In this document: one piece after another, positions 54,770 through 64,000 of the stretch | How the letters are laid out: every line of letters starts with the position of its first letter | Numbering within the stretch: the first letter of the stretch is position 1 | Assembly (NCBI GenBank): GCA_007922195.1 | Contig: ML682005.1 | Coordinates: forward strand, 35,094,517 to 35,158,516 | Direction: 5' to 3' | DNA: 64,000 nucleotides | Origin: Podocnemis expansa | Lineage: Eukaryota; Chordata; Testudines; Podocnemididae | Program-made: the position numbers and the translations under genes | Notes under the pieces: model-generated | The model's database searches: none | Seen by the model: only the letters and a program-made list of their open reading frames with translations | Told to the model about the DNA's origin: nothing

Positions 54770-56639
54770 GAATTAACCAACAAACATCTATTCTGGTTTT
54801 TTTCCTCCCCATTATTCTACCTTCTACTCTTATTCCCATTTCCTGAAATATTACCATATTCTTTACTGCCCATAAACACATTCATCATTGGCTGTAGAAC
54901 TCCAAAATCTAAAACTTTTAAAAAATTGACAGAAGTGCCATGTTGCATCAGTGCTACCTTTTTCACATTGGATTGACAATACAAACAGTGGGCCAGATCA
55001 GGATATGTGAAAGACTTCAACAGATGGACTTCAACAGATGGCCAAGCAATAAAATATTCGCAATGTCACTGCCACAAAAAAAGCAACAGACGCCATTTTT
55101 ATGGATGAACCTACATGTATTTTTGTTAAATCTTACAATTAAAAGTTCTAGTAATTGTTATTATAATATTTATCACCTGTGTCATGTCATTATCTATAGA
55201 TATCAAGATGTTTTATGAAAGTTGAAAAGCATGATCGCCAGTTTACTGCAACTTTTGTCTAATAAAACTGGCTTTCAGTTTGGACAGCGGGTATTTTTAT
55301 TGGCTTATTTCTAGCCTTGTCAGAGGCTAGTTATCAGGAAACTTGTGGAGTTTGGATTGTCACTAGCTATAGGAGTAGGGTCATTATCATGCCCCCCTCC
55401 CCTTTTTTTTAAATTTGAACTGTACAGAGAAGATCTAGATTTCACCCTCAGGGAAAACTTTTTCAAAAACACAAAAATGATTTTTGAACCTGCCCAACAC
55501 CATTTTCAAAAATCATTTGGACATCTAGAAGCTTAAGTCCCAAGCAATTTTGAAAATAGTACCCATAGGCTATTGCAAACATTGAGGTATTTAAAATAAT
55601 CTCAATAGAGTAGTGGAGTTTTCAAGTTAAAAAGTTATTGTACTCAGCAAACTCTTCAGGTAGCATGGTCAGATATTAAGCAAACTCTATTTGCATTGTT
55701 TGATATTCAGCAAAGTCTATTATTATTTGAAAAGTTTTGAACAATATGCTTTCTACTGTCTTCCCCAGACCTCTATAAACCAACCTTGCTTCTGACCCCA
55801 ACTGCTCACTGTAATACCACGCATGACCCTTCACATCATACCCCTATTTTTAGGTTTCTAGCTAAGTGTTTTCATATTTGTCAGGTCATTCCTTCTAGTG
55901 TTCCAATCTACAACAGATTTTGTGATTATTATGGTATGTGAGGGAGGAAGCCCATCTGAAATTCCATAATCTAGTGAGTTTATTCTGTGTGAACACTTAG
56001 ATCCTATGACAACAAACACTACAGAAAACCATATGATCAATCATTTATCACCAAAATTCACATGCACTTGTTGGCATCATCAGTTCATCCATGTATAACA
56101 GTTTGGAATATGCTGAAATCTATAATAAAATGAAGGATATTTTACATCTATATTAGTATAGTAACTTGCATTATATTGTGCTGGAATTAAATTAAAGAAC
56201 TTAAAAATCAAGACTATTTGCAGTTGAAATAAATGCATAGCTACAAATAACTGCACAGCATAAGCCATTCACTTATGCACAAACTTGAAAGTCCTTCAGG
56301 TGTGTGACAAATCAATGTGCTTCCCCTGAGAAACACATTTGCGCATTTCAGTCTCTGATTTAGCTGAAAGATTGTAAAACATCAGTTAGCAACACAGCTC
56401 TTAGCTGTTTTCACAACTGGTCTGTAAGGGCCAGATTTTCAAAACTGATCAGCACCCACCAGCTCCCATGGGAGTTCTGAACTTCTGGCTACTTCTTTGA
56501 AATGCCTAAAAGGAAACTAAGCGATTTTGAAACCTGTCCGTGTTAAATATATAAATCAATTGGTTCTAGAATATGTGAAGAACATAGCTTTTTGTTAATT
56601 TGTTTTGAGGGGAGAGTAGTAATTACCTTAGAATGGGCA
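54767..56639. other. Non-coding stretch, no gene seen
   Basis: AT-rich, no recognisable feature. Confidence 0.5.
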
Positions 56640-56795
56640 GTGAGTCCAAATTCCTAGGTTGAATTCATCGTCCAGTCACTGATCAATTGTGAGACTTTGG
56701 ACAAGTCAATCTGATATTCTGTAACTGACTATCTCTGTAAGTAAAATATAGGTTTGCTACCACCTCACTGGGCTTTGTGATGACTAGTTAGTTAA
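56640..56795 (+). repeat. MIR/CORE-SINE fragment
   Basis: CCTAGGTTGAATTC, then TTGTGAGACTTTGGACAAGT, then CTCTGTAAGTAAAATATAGG and CACCTCACTGGGC, in the order of a MIR (tRNA-derived head end, core, LINE2-like tail). An old amniote SINE. Confidence 0.7.
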
Positions 56796-57419
56796 CAATT
56801 GCAAAAAATTGTTTAGATCCCTGGATACACTGTGGTGGTGGTCAAACTATAGGAGCATTCATTACCAGTTTAGCCTCTATTTTTGACTAGCGAATCATCT
56901 GTAGATGATTCTGAATTTTTCATGACACAGAGGAAGAGGTTTGGTGCTTTTATTTTTTTGAAAATGTTTGTTTTATAACGCATTAACCCAAGCTGAAGTA
57001 CACATAAATGCACTTGTCCCAAAGATGGAGATTGCCCACTGGTGATGAACAAGTAAGCAACAGGCTGGGATGATGATTTGTTTTGTTTTGTTTTTAAATT
57101 TGATCCCAACATCTATTATTCTTCTCTTGGCTCACAGTCTCTGAACTCTTCTTACCCAGCTGATATAAACTCCCACTAAAATAGCATCAGTTCTTGAAGT
57201 AAACTGGGTGATGCAATGGTATGTCCTTACCCCAGATTATGCCACCTCATAAAGGAGTGGAATATTCTAAAAGAACAGAGAGGAAGGTGGAAATGTCAAG
57301 CAGATGCATTTCTAATGTAACAAACAATGTAAAATCAAGAGATTAATTATAACTACTTCTGCAGAAGTCGAGAAATATTTTTATTTGGGCTAGAAAGTCA
57401 ACATGTGTCACGATCTGAA
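56796..57419. other. Non-coding stretch, no gene seen
   Basis: No recognisable feature. Confidence 0.5.
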
Positions 57420-57939
57420 AGGTAACTGTTGCAAAGAAGAAAAGCTGGATGGTGTGCATTCAAAGGTATTAGGGACATCCTCCAAGGAAAGATCAGCAAA
57501 ACAACTTGTGTGAATCTTTTCAACTCAACTGTGCTTCCAGAAATCCTATATGGCAATGAAACATGGTCACTGACGAAGACTGAGGAAAAAAACTCTCTGT
57601 CACACAGAGGGCTATGGAAAGAATCATGCAGAGAGCTATTGAAAGAATAATTTTGGATATTTTGCTCCGTAATCACATTCACAACAAAACAACTAAGCAG
57701 TAGTTAGTTGTGCAAGTTGCTGTGGTTGAAAACAGGCTCAGCAAAATGTCGTGGGCAGGACATATAGGCCAACACAGTGACAATTGATAGACCACTGCTG
57801 TATATGAGTTTCACAAGAACTGAAGCAACTACCTGGCTGGCCTCCAAAGAGGTAGGATCAGGGCCATCCCTAGGGGGGAGTGGGGCCCAGGGTGAAACAG
57901 ATTGTGCAGCCCCGCCCCCCCCATTTTAAACTTTGCAGG

Positions 57940-58492
57940 CAATGTTCCCTCTAAGCCAGTGGTTCCCAACCTGTGGTTGGGGGACCCACAGAGGTCCACA
58001 GACACATTGCAGGGGGTCTGCAGAGCTTCTCCCTACTCGGGGCCGGAATCCAGCTACAGCCCTGATGCTCCCTGCCAGGGCTGCCTTTCCCCATCTGTGG
58101 CTGTCTCCTGGCAGGGGGATGGAGCCACAGCAGCTCCCCAGCAGGGGCAAGGGCAGGGGACCACAGCTGCCGCGGCTCAGCTTCCCGGGGGTGTGGGCAA
58201 TGGTGGTGGCAGTGCTGCTCATCAGCTGTCCCCCTGGTGCGGGCCAGAGTCTGCCCGTGCAGGCCAAATTATATAATCAGCTGGGGGGGGGTCTGCAAAG
58301 ATTTTTTTTTTGTTTCAAAGGTGTCCCCAGCCTGAAAAAGGTTGGGAACCACTGCTCTAAGCTGATGATAGAGCTGAGCAAGTTCCCCGCTGGTTCTCCA
58401 GGCCCCAACGGGCTTCTTCCCTGCTGCCTGCTGGCTCCCCAAGTGCACCCATAACTCGTTCTGCTGCATCGTCAGCTTAGAGGGAACAATTG
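57940..58492. repeat. Nested MITE, TGTTCCCTCTAAGC ends
   Basis: CAATGTTCCCTCTAAGC on the left pairs with CAATTGTTCCCTCTAAGC (reverse complement of the right end, about 58475-58492). GGCA next to both ends may be the target duplication. The left repeat is interrupted by the inner hAT. Confidence 0.6.
57957..58354. repeat. Innermost hAT MITE with exact 8-bp TSD
   Basis: Ends CAGTGGTTCCCAACCTG and (reverse-complemented) CAGTGGTTCCCAACCTT. CTCTAAGC at 57949-57956 recurs exactly at 58355-58362; this duplicated octamer is part of the host MITE's terminal repeat. GC-rich interior, no coding. Confidence 0.85.
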
Positions 58493-59719
58493 GCAGTGTC
58501 ATAATTTTTCTTCAGTCAAATCATAAATGTCTAGCCCTCAGGCTAAAAAGTTGCAGAGAGAAGCAGAAAAACATGACCTGACTTTATCCTAAAGGCTCAA
58601 AACCCAGAAGTCAGAGAAAATAGCTCCCCCTCATTTATTATTTCTTTAAACATCTCTTTATTTTTAAGTGAGTTTTAATGATATATTTAAGCCAGACTTG
58701 TGACTATTTTTGATGTTTGGGGTAGGCAATACTGAATGTGTCATGGTGATGTTTCATCAACCTCACAGCCAAGTGGACAGTAACATCTGGAGGTACTCTT
58801 CTTTGTGGTTCTGGTCTTCTGTTTAAGATGGGCACACAATTTTACAAGTTTAATAATTTTTCTTAGATCCAGTTTTTGTTAAATTGAAAATTCAGAGAGA
58901 GAGAGAGATGCTATTTTTGGATGATAACAAGAAATAAATCCAGATCCTCTCTCACCTTAAAGCAATGGGGCATACTTACAGTGCAGAAGGAAGGACAAAA
59001 AACTTCTTTAATGTGTTGATTGGTGGCCATTAACCCTAAAAACCCAGTATTTCCATTTAAGTGCTAGCCTGGGGTCTTCTCTCTCAGGTGTAATAGATCA
59101 TTATCTGCACAGAGAAGTTTGCTCAAAAAGACATCCCTGAAGACTGAAAACTCTTGTTAAGTGTAGAAGGAAAAAAGTTCCTTAATGTCTTGAACGCTTT
59201 CTAGAGATGCTGATGTAAATTCAAAGAGCAGCTCCTGTTTTGTAAAGGTTGGGGATGTGACATTCTCCTGACTTTGTCCCCATTTGCTTGACTGAGGCTG
59301 GCACCATAAGTTTTATCTCAACACTTGCCCTTTCTCTTCCCCTCAGGGAGCAGTTGTGGGAAGGTAGCTACTTAAGTGAAGAGTTACTATAAACAAACGC
59401 TGCCTGTCTGAATTCTCTTCCCTCTTCCCTGACCAGCCGGAGCTGCTCCCTGGGCAGGCTAGCTCCTCAGCTTGAAGAAGGTCCCTGCTCCCTTACTCCT
59501 GCTGGTTGTGTGGGATCCCCAAAAGCGTGGGGCCCCCCAAAGTGCGAGGCCTAGGGTGGTTGCCCCTTTTTCCTCCCCTTAAGGACGGCTCTGGGTGGGA
59601 TGATTGTCTGACAAAAAGATATGGGCAAGTGTGATAACAGGTAGGCAGAACAAGAGAAGAGTGGAGTAAGTGTTTCGATCAGCGCAGTCTCAACTGACGA
59701 TGGACCAATCAGTCAAGGT

Positions 59720-60430
59720 ACTTCTACGGATTGGCCTAAAAGTTGTACAGGCAGCTTGTCTGTGCCAAAGCCCCCTATTACTAGTGTTAACCATCCTCTC
59801 TCCTATGCCCTGTGTTGTTAACTACAAGTCAACCCCCTCAGGCCAAACAAAAAAATTAGATTTGTTTTTAAAAGCAGGAATTTATTTTCCTTCAAGTTTC
59901 TGAACATTGAGGGTGCACTTGCCTCAAATTTTTAGGTTTTTTTCTATGCAATGATGATGGCCATCATTTAAAAAAAAAAAAAAAAGATTAAAGCTGTGAT
60001 TCTCATGCAATTAATTGACTCCAGAAGCTGGGACCTTAATAAAAACACCAAATATCTCAAGACTTATAATAAAAATCAGAAGTGTTAACAACATGGAGAA
60101 TACGGATTTCTTTAACGAGTTGAAGGCGCGACCAGCCACAGCATGTTAGCCCTTGTAAAAGAACAGCAAAACTCTTTATAGTGATGTATTGGTTCCCTAT
60201 CTGGTATATAAAGGTACAAAAGATAGAACTTCGAACTTGGAAATATAAAATTTGTCCCAGAAGATTTTTATTTAGGCCTATTCAAAATTCTGCATTTGGT
60301 CTCAGCTAGACTCTCTGCTCAGAGGAGAACAACTTGCTCAGTAGGGAGGACCCTGACTACTTTGGAGTGCTGGCAGTGCTCTGTCCTATAACCAGTTCCC
60401 TATCTATTGCAGCAAAACAGCTGAATTCTG
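59720..60430. other. Non-coding stretch, no gene seen
   Basis: AT-rich with an A-run near 59970. No recognisable feature. Confidence 0.5.
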
Positions 60431-60572
60431 TACTAGCAACAGGAGAGGACGGAGCAGGGAAGGAAACAAGGGGAGAAGAAAAAGGAAAACAGGAGAAGCT
60501 GGCAACAGAGGAAAAGAAGAGAAGGAAAATGGGGAAGAAACAAGGAGGAAAGGAATACAGGGAAAGAATAGG
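60430..60572. repeat. Purine-rich low-complexity tract
   Basis: An almost unbroken run of A and G (GGAGAAGAAAAAGGAAAACA type). It yields a Lys/Glu-rich open frame by composition only. Confidence 0.7.
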
Positions 60573-60584
60573 TTAAATATTTAG

Positions 60585-62064
60585 GTAAGTTAGATGTGTT
60601 CAAGTCAGCAAGGCCTGATAGAATTCATCCTAGGGTGCCTCAGGAAATAGCTGAAAGAATCTCAGAACTGATAGCAATTGTCTTCAAGAATCCATGAATG
60701 ACAGACATAGTCCTAGAGAATGACAAACATAGTACCCATCTTTAAAAAGGGGAACAAAACAGATCTAAGGAACTATATAACAGTAAGCCTAACTTAGATA
60801 CTTGGAAAGATACTGGAACAAATTATTAAGCAATCAGTTTGCAAGCACCTAGAAGATAACAGGGTTATAAAAGGAATAAACAACATATATCTGTTAAGAA
60901 CAAATCATGCCAAAACTTCTGAAATTGTTTTTTACAGGGTTACTCGAAGTAACACATGGGAGGAAGCCATAGATGTGAAATAAGGCTTTTGATGCTGTCT
61001 CATCTAAAATTCTTATTAAAAAAACCTCAGGAAGCATGGTCTAGTTGAAATTAGTATAACGTGGATGATTGCACAATTCATTGAAAGACCATACTCAAAG
61101 AACAGTTATCAATGGTTTGCTGTCATGCTTGGAGAGCATATCTAGTGGGATGCTGTACTACTGAATTTTTCCACTAATAAATTGGATAATGGAGTGAAGA
61201 ATATGCTTAACGCTTGTGGATGATACTGTTCCAGAAGGGAAACAAACAATTTGGAGGACAAGATTAGAATTCAAAACATATTAGAGAATCGGTGTGACAT
61301 CGACAAGATGAAATCAGTAGACAAGTACTATACTTAGGATGGAAAAATTAAATATCCACATACAAAATGGGAAATTAATTAGTACTGCTGACAAGGATCT
61401 GGGGGCTCTTGTGGAGCATAAATTGAATATGAGTCGACAATGTGATGCAGTTGAAAAAATGCTAATATTCTTAAATATATTAAAAGGAGTGTTGTATGCA
61501 AGACATAGGAGGTGATTGTCCTACTGTATTCACCACAGTTGATGCCTCAGCAGGGGTACTGTCCTCTTCTGAGCATCACATTTTAAGAAGATGTGAACAA
61601 ACTGGAGGGAGTTGAAAGGATAACAAATATAATTCAAGGTTTAGAAAACCTGACGTATGAGGGAAGGTTAAAAAAACCTGGGCATGTTTAGTATTGAGAG
61701 AAGACAACAGTGGGATTGGGGGATTAGATAACACTCCTCAGATACATTTGGGGTTGTTTTAAAGGGGACTGCAATCAATTGTTTTCTGTGGCAACTGGAG
61801 GCCAGACAAGAAGTAATCAGCTTCATCTGGAGCAAAGGAAATTTAGGCTACATACTAGGAAAAACCATTCTAATTATAAGGATAGTTAAGAATAGACTTC
61901 CAAGACAGATGTGGAATCCCCATCACTGGAGGTTTTTAAAAGCAGATTAGACAAACACTTGTCAGAAATGGTCTAGTTTTACTTGGTCCTGTCTCAATGC
62001 AGGAGGCTAAAATTTGCTGACCTCTCAAGCCCCCTCCAGTTCTACATTTCTATGATTCTATATG
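60585..62064 (+). mobile_element. CR1 LINE fragment, old
   Basis: Begins within the CR1 RT region (a KSARPDRIHPRVP-like translation near 60605), passes the FxDDT region near 61217, and ends with the CR1 3' terminus (CCCCCTCCAGTTCTACATTT followed by CTATGATTCTAT at 62050-62062). The many stops and frame changes show it is much older than the copy at 49929-53636. Confidence 0.8.
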
Positions 62065-62307
62065 GAAATACCCCAAACATTCAACTTCATAAAGGTACAG
62101 GATGCCATCACAGATTCATCTCTGAACAAACTCACAATGCAGTGGTGACCAGAAGATGGGTTTACCTCAGTCTATGAAGATTTTGGGTGATTTTTTTAGT
62201 ACAATGCCTCTTCTATACCATCGTTTGTCCTAAGGGATCATTGGTAGCATGAAATAAGGTGTTTGAAAGTTGGAAGTCTGGTCACTTGGGAACCAAGATA
62301 TATGGGG

Positions 62308-62350
62308 AGTTAGTCTTAAAGTGCCATACAACTCCTTGTTTTTTTGGTTT
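62308..62350 (+). repeat. Penelope-like 3' tail
   Basis: GTTAGTCTTAAAGTGCC followed by an ACAACTCCTTG end and a T-run. Very short, 5'-truncated. Confidence 0.55.
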
Positions 62351-63920
62351 TTTGGTTTTTTTATATGGTGAAGTAGCATAGAGTTAAAAATGAATGCATG
62401 CCTTTGGAAAAGATAAATATAATTAGAGATGACCCCATAAGTTTGGTGATCTCTGAAACAGAATAATCAGTAATGTATATCTGCAGGTGAAATCAGGGCC
62501 TCTAGGTTTTCAAAGAATCAAATATTTAAGCAAAAGTTAAGTTTCTGCCCTTCAGTGGGTTTCACTCCAGTTTGATAAAGTTAGATTATTACATCAAAAG
62601 CAGTTTGATGTGCTATTCTTGGTTGGTATTAAAAAACAGCATAAATTCAGCATCAGGCCAAGAAATGATTCAGCACATTTGTTGCCAGCTTTTTAAATGG
62701 TTTTACAAAATTTAATGAAATTTAAATGCACTAGAAAGGTAATGCTTTGATGCCCAAAAGCCTGTTTCAACATTTTCAATTTTATTAAAAAAAATTAAAA
62801 AGTGAGCTTTGTTTAACTGCATCCTAATCAGATAAAGGGACGCCTTGAAATGCGTGCACTTTGTTTATCCTAAAAAGAGGTCTCAAGAAACCTTGATATT
62901 ATAATATTTTCTTCACAAATAATGAAGTATGATTGGGAAGATATCTGATGCCCAAATAGTTTATTAAGAATTACAATAATTTAAATCTTTACGGTTTATC
63001 TCCTCTTACAACCCACTCATCCTTACTTCTTCAGATTCATACAATTCAGCTCTCTCATCAAATTGTGCAAAATCTATTCTGTCCTTTGAAAAGTGGTATT
63101 TGCATACACGCAGTTTATGTTACTTGAGCCCTACTCCCCCTGAGCAGCTTTACAACCTCATTCTGTGGCAACTGTATAAAAGGAAAATACCATCACTGTT
63201 AAGCAAACATTGGGGAAGTAAACATTTTTATGACTAATTTAAATCTCAAAGGAGCAAATAATTTGAGGCATACTGTTCCAGTTTCAATTTCAATATTTCT
63301 GTAATAGGCAAGAGTTCTGACTTTATTCCCATTTCCCATGTTATCTGCAGTCCAATGAGAGGAAAAGATATTAAAGTTTTTAATATTAACTGTCCTAGAT
63401 TTTTAAGGGAAGACAAAGAGCACAACGAAGAGAATGTGTAGTGTAAGATGTTTCCACTCTACAGTCCCTATTTATGTGTACCAATACCTCAGTTAACATT
63501 TCATTTAGCCCACACACCTGCAGTAACCATAACCTTAGGAAACAGGTCTGAAACTATTAACGCTCTCTAATACAACACTAGCTGCTATAGTTAGCAAATG
63601 GGTGGATGAAAATAGGGAGCACAAGGTAGATAAATTTAGTGTCAAGTGCAAATATTTCAGTCTTAGTATAATCATGTTGTATGCAGAACACTGTCTCAAT
63701 TTTAGCAAAAAATATCCCAGCAATTCCCTCTTCTGAGATTTTTGGTGTGTCCTCTCTACTCTGCCTGTCTTGCTTCTAAGTTTTATTCAGTGCATGGCCC
63801 ATCTGTATGGAATGTTTTGCCCAATGTTTTGCACAACATCAATCCAAATAATCTCAGATTTAAAAGATAGGCCCTGACCCAGCAAAGCACTTAAGTACAT
63901 ACATAGAAATAGAACTGCAG
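62351..63920. other. Non-coding stretch, no gene seen
   Basis: AT-rich, no recognisable feature. Confidence 0.5.
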
Positions 63921-63923
63921 ATA

Positions 63924-64000
63924 GTCATAGAATCATAAAAAATTAGCATTGGAAGGGACCTCAGGAGGTCACGAAGTCCAACTCCCTGTTCAAAGCAGGA
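63924..64000 (-). repeat. CR1 LINE 3' end, running off the window
   Basis: TCATAGAATCATA, then TTGGAAGGGACCTCAGGAGG and CCAACTCCCTG, is the minus-strand CR1 3' terminus. The element continues beyond the window edge. Confidence 0.8.

Larger units (their letters stand above)
57859..59593. mobile_element. hAT element, CAGGGCC type, non-autonomous
   Basis: Left end CAGGGCCATCCCTAG; right end reverse-complements to CAGAGCCGTCCTTAAGG. GGTAGGAT (57851-57858) and GGTGGGAT (59594-59601) form the 8-bp target duplication, one base changed. No transposase frame is visible in the 1.7 kb interior. It contains two further nested elements. Confidence 0.75.
57420..59718 (+). mobile_element. RTE-like LINE, 3' part, split by a nested hAT
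   Basis: The coding remnant encodes the region after the reverse transcriptase: FNSTVLPEILYGNETWSL, then KLSVTQRAMERIMQ-like sequence, then MSWAGHIGQ-like sequence. The PKRxD motif is cut by the hAT at 57859-59593 and resumes as DCLTKRYGQ at 59602. The 3' end is near GGACCAATCAGTCAAGGTA at about 59718. There are several frame changes. The clade (RTE rather than another LINE) is inferred from the YGxETW and KRWDD-type motifs. Confidence 0.6.

Noticed and set aside
54579..54976. Open frames of 75-120 codons around 54.7 kb
   Set aside because: They are translations of the CA microsatellite and its gap.
57902..58454. Overlapping frames of 113-173 codons in the 58 kb region
   Set aside because: They run across nested hAT and MITE sequence with GC-rich interiors and have no protein motif.
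60334..60576. Lys/Glu-rich 80-codon frame
   Set aside because: It is mostly a translation of a purine-only tract.
1..64000. CRISPR arrays, bacterial operons or phage genes
   Set aside because: No regularly spaced direct repeats and no prokaryotic gene organisation; the repeat content is clearly vertebrate.

Overview
This window is vertebrate genomic DNA with no host gene that I can recognise. The AT-rich background, the many CR1 LINEs, a DIRS-type tyrosine-recombinase retrotransposon, Penelope-like elements (PLEs) and dense hAT and other terminal-inverted-repeat MITEs point to a non-avian reptile, most likely a turtle. That assignment rests on repeat content alone. There are two assembly gaps, at 15879-16278 and 54710-54719.

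Layout. 1-8 kb is diverged non-coding DNA with a hAT-like MITE, PLE fragments, an LTR-like block and a palindromic PLE insertion at 6552-6748. 8.2-15.7 kb is a nest: a PLE fragment with a GIY-YIG endonuclease remnant abuts an old hAT transposase relic, and a nearly complete DIRS element (9064-14845, minus strand: gag, RT/RNase H, tyrosine recombinase, inverted terminal repeats and an internal complementary region) sits inside that relic. 15.8-19.5 kb holds three members of one MITE family that share the ends GGCTATGTCTACAC and are filled with short palindromes of the form TTANNTCGANNTAA; further members lie at 36.2 and 45.5 kb. 24.0-25.2 kb is a GC-rich solo-LTR-like block on the minus strand. 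31-33.9 kb is a decayed Tigger/pogo transposon nested in a hAT element with an 8-bp target duplication. 45.3-46.0 kb is a second nest, a MITE in a palindromic PLE. 49.9-53.6 kb is a long, frameshifted CR1 (esterase ORF1 plus endonuclease/RT ORF2) joined head to head to a PLE fragment. 57.4-59.7 kb is a four-level nest: an RTE-like LINE containing a hAT, containing a MITE, containing a second hAT. 60.6-62.1 kb is an old CR1.

The only coding sequence that looks recent belongs to the DIRS element. Its gag and recombinase frames are open, its RT/RNase H frame has one in-frame stop, and its two terminal repeats are nearly identical. Everything else coding is relic. The best candidates for something under-described are the structured interior of the MITE family and the recurrent palindromic PLE copies carrying hammerhead-like motifs and target duplications.
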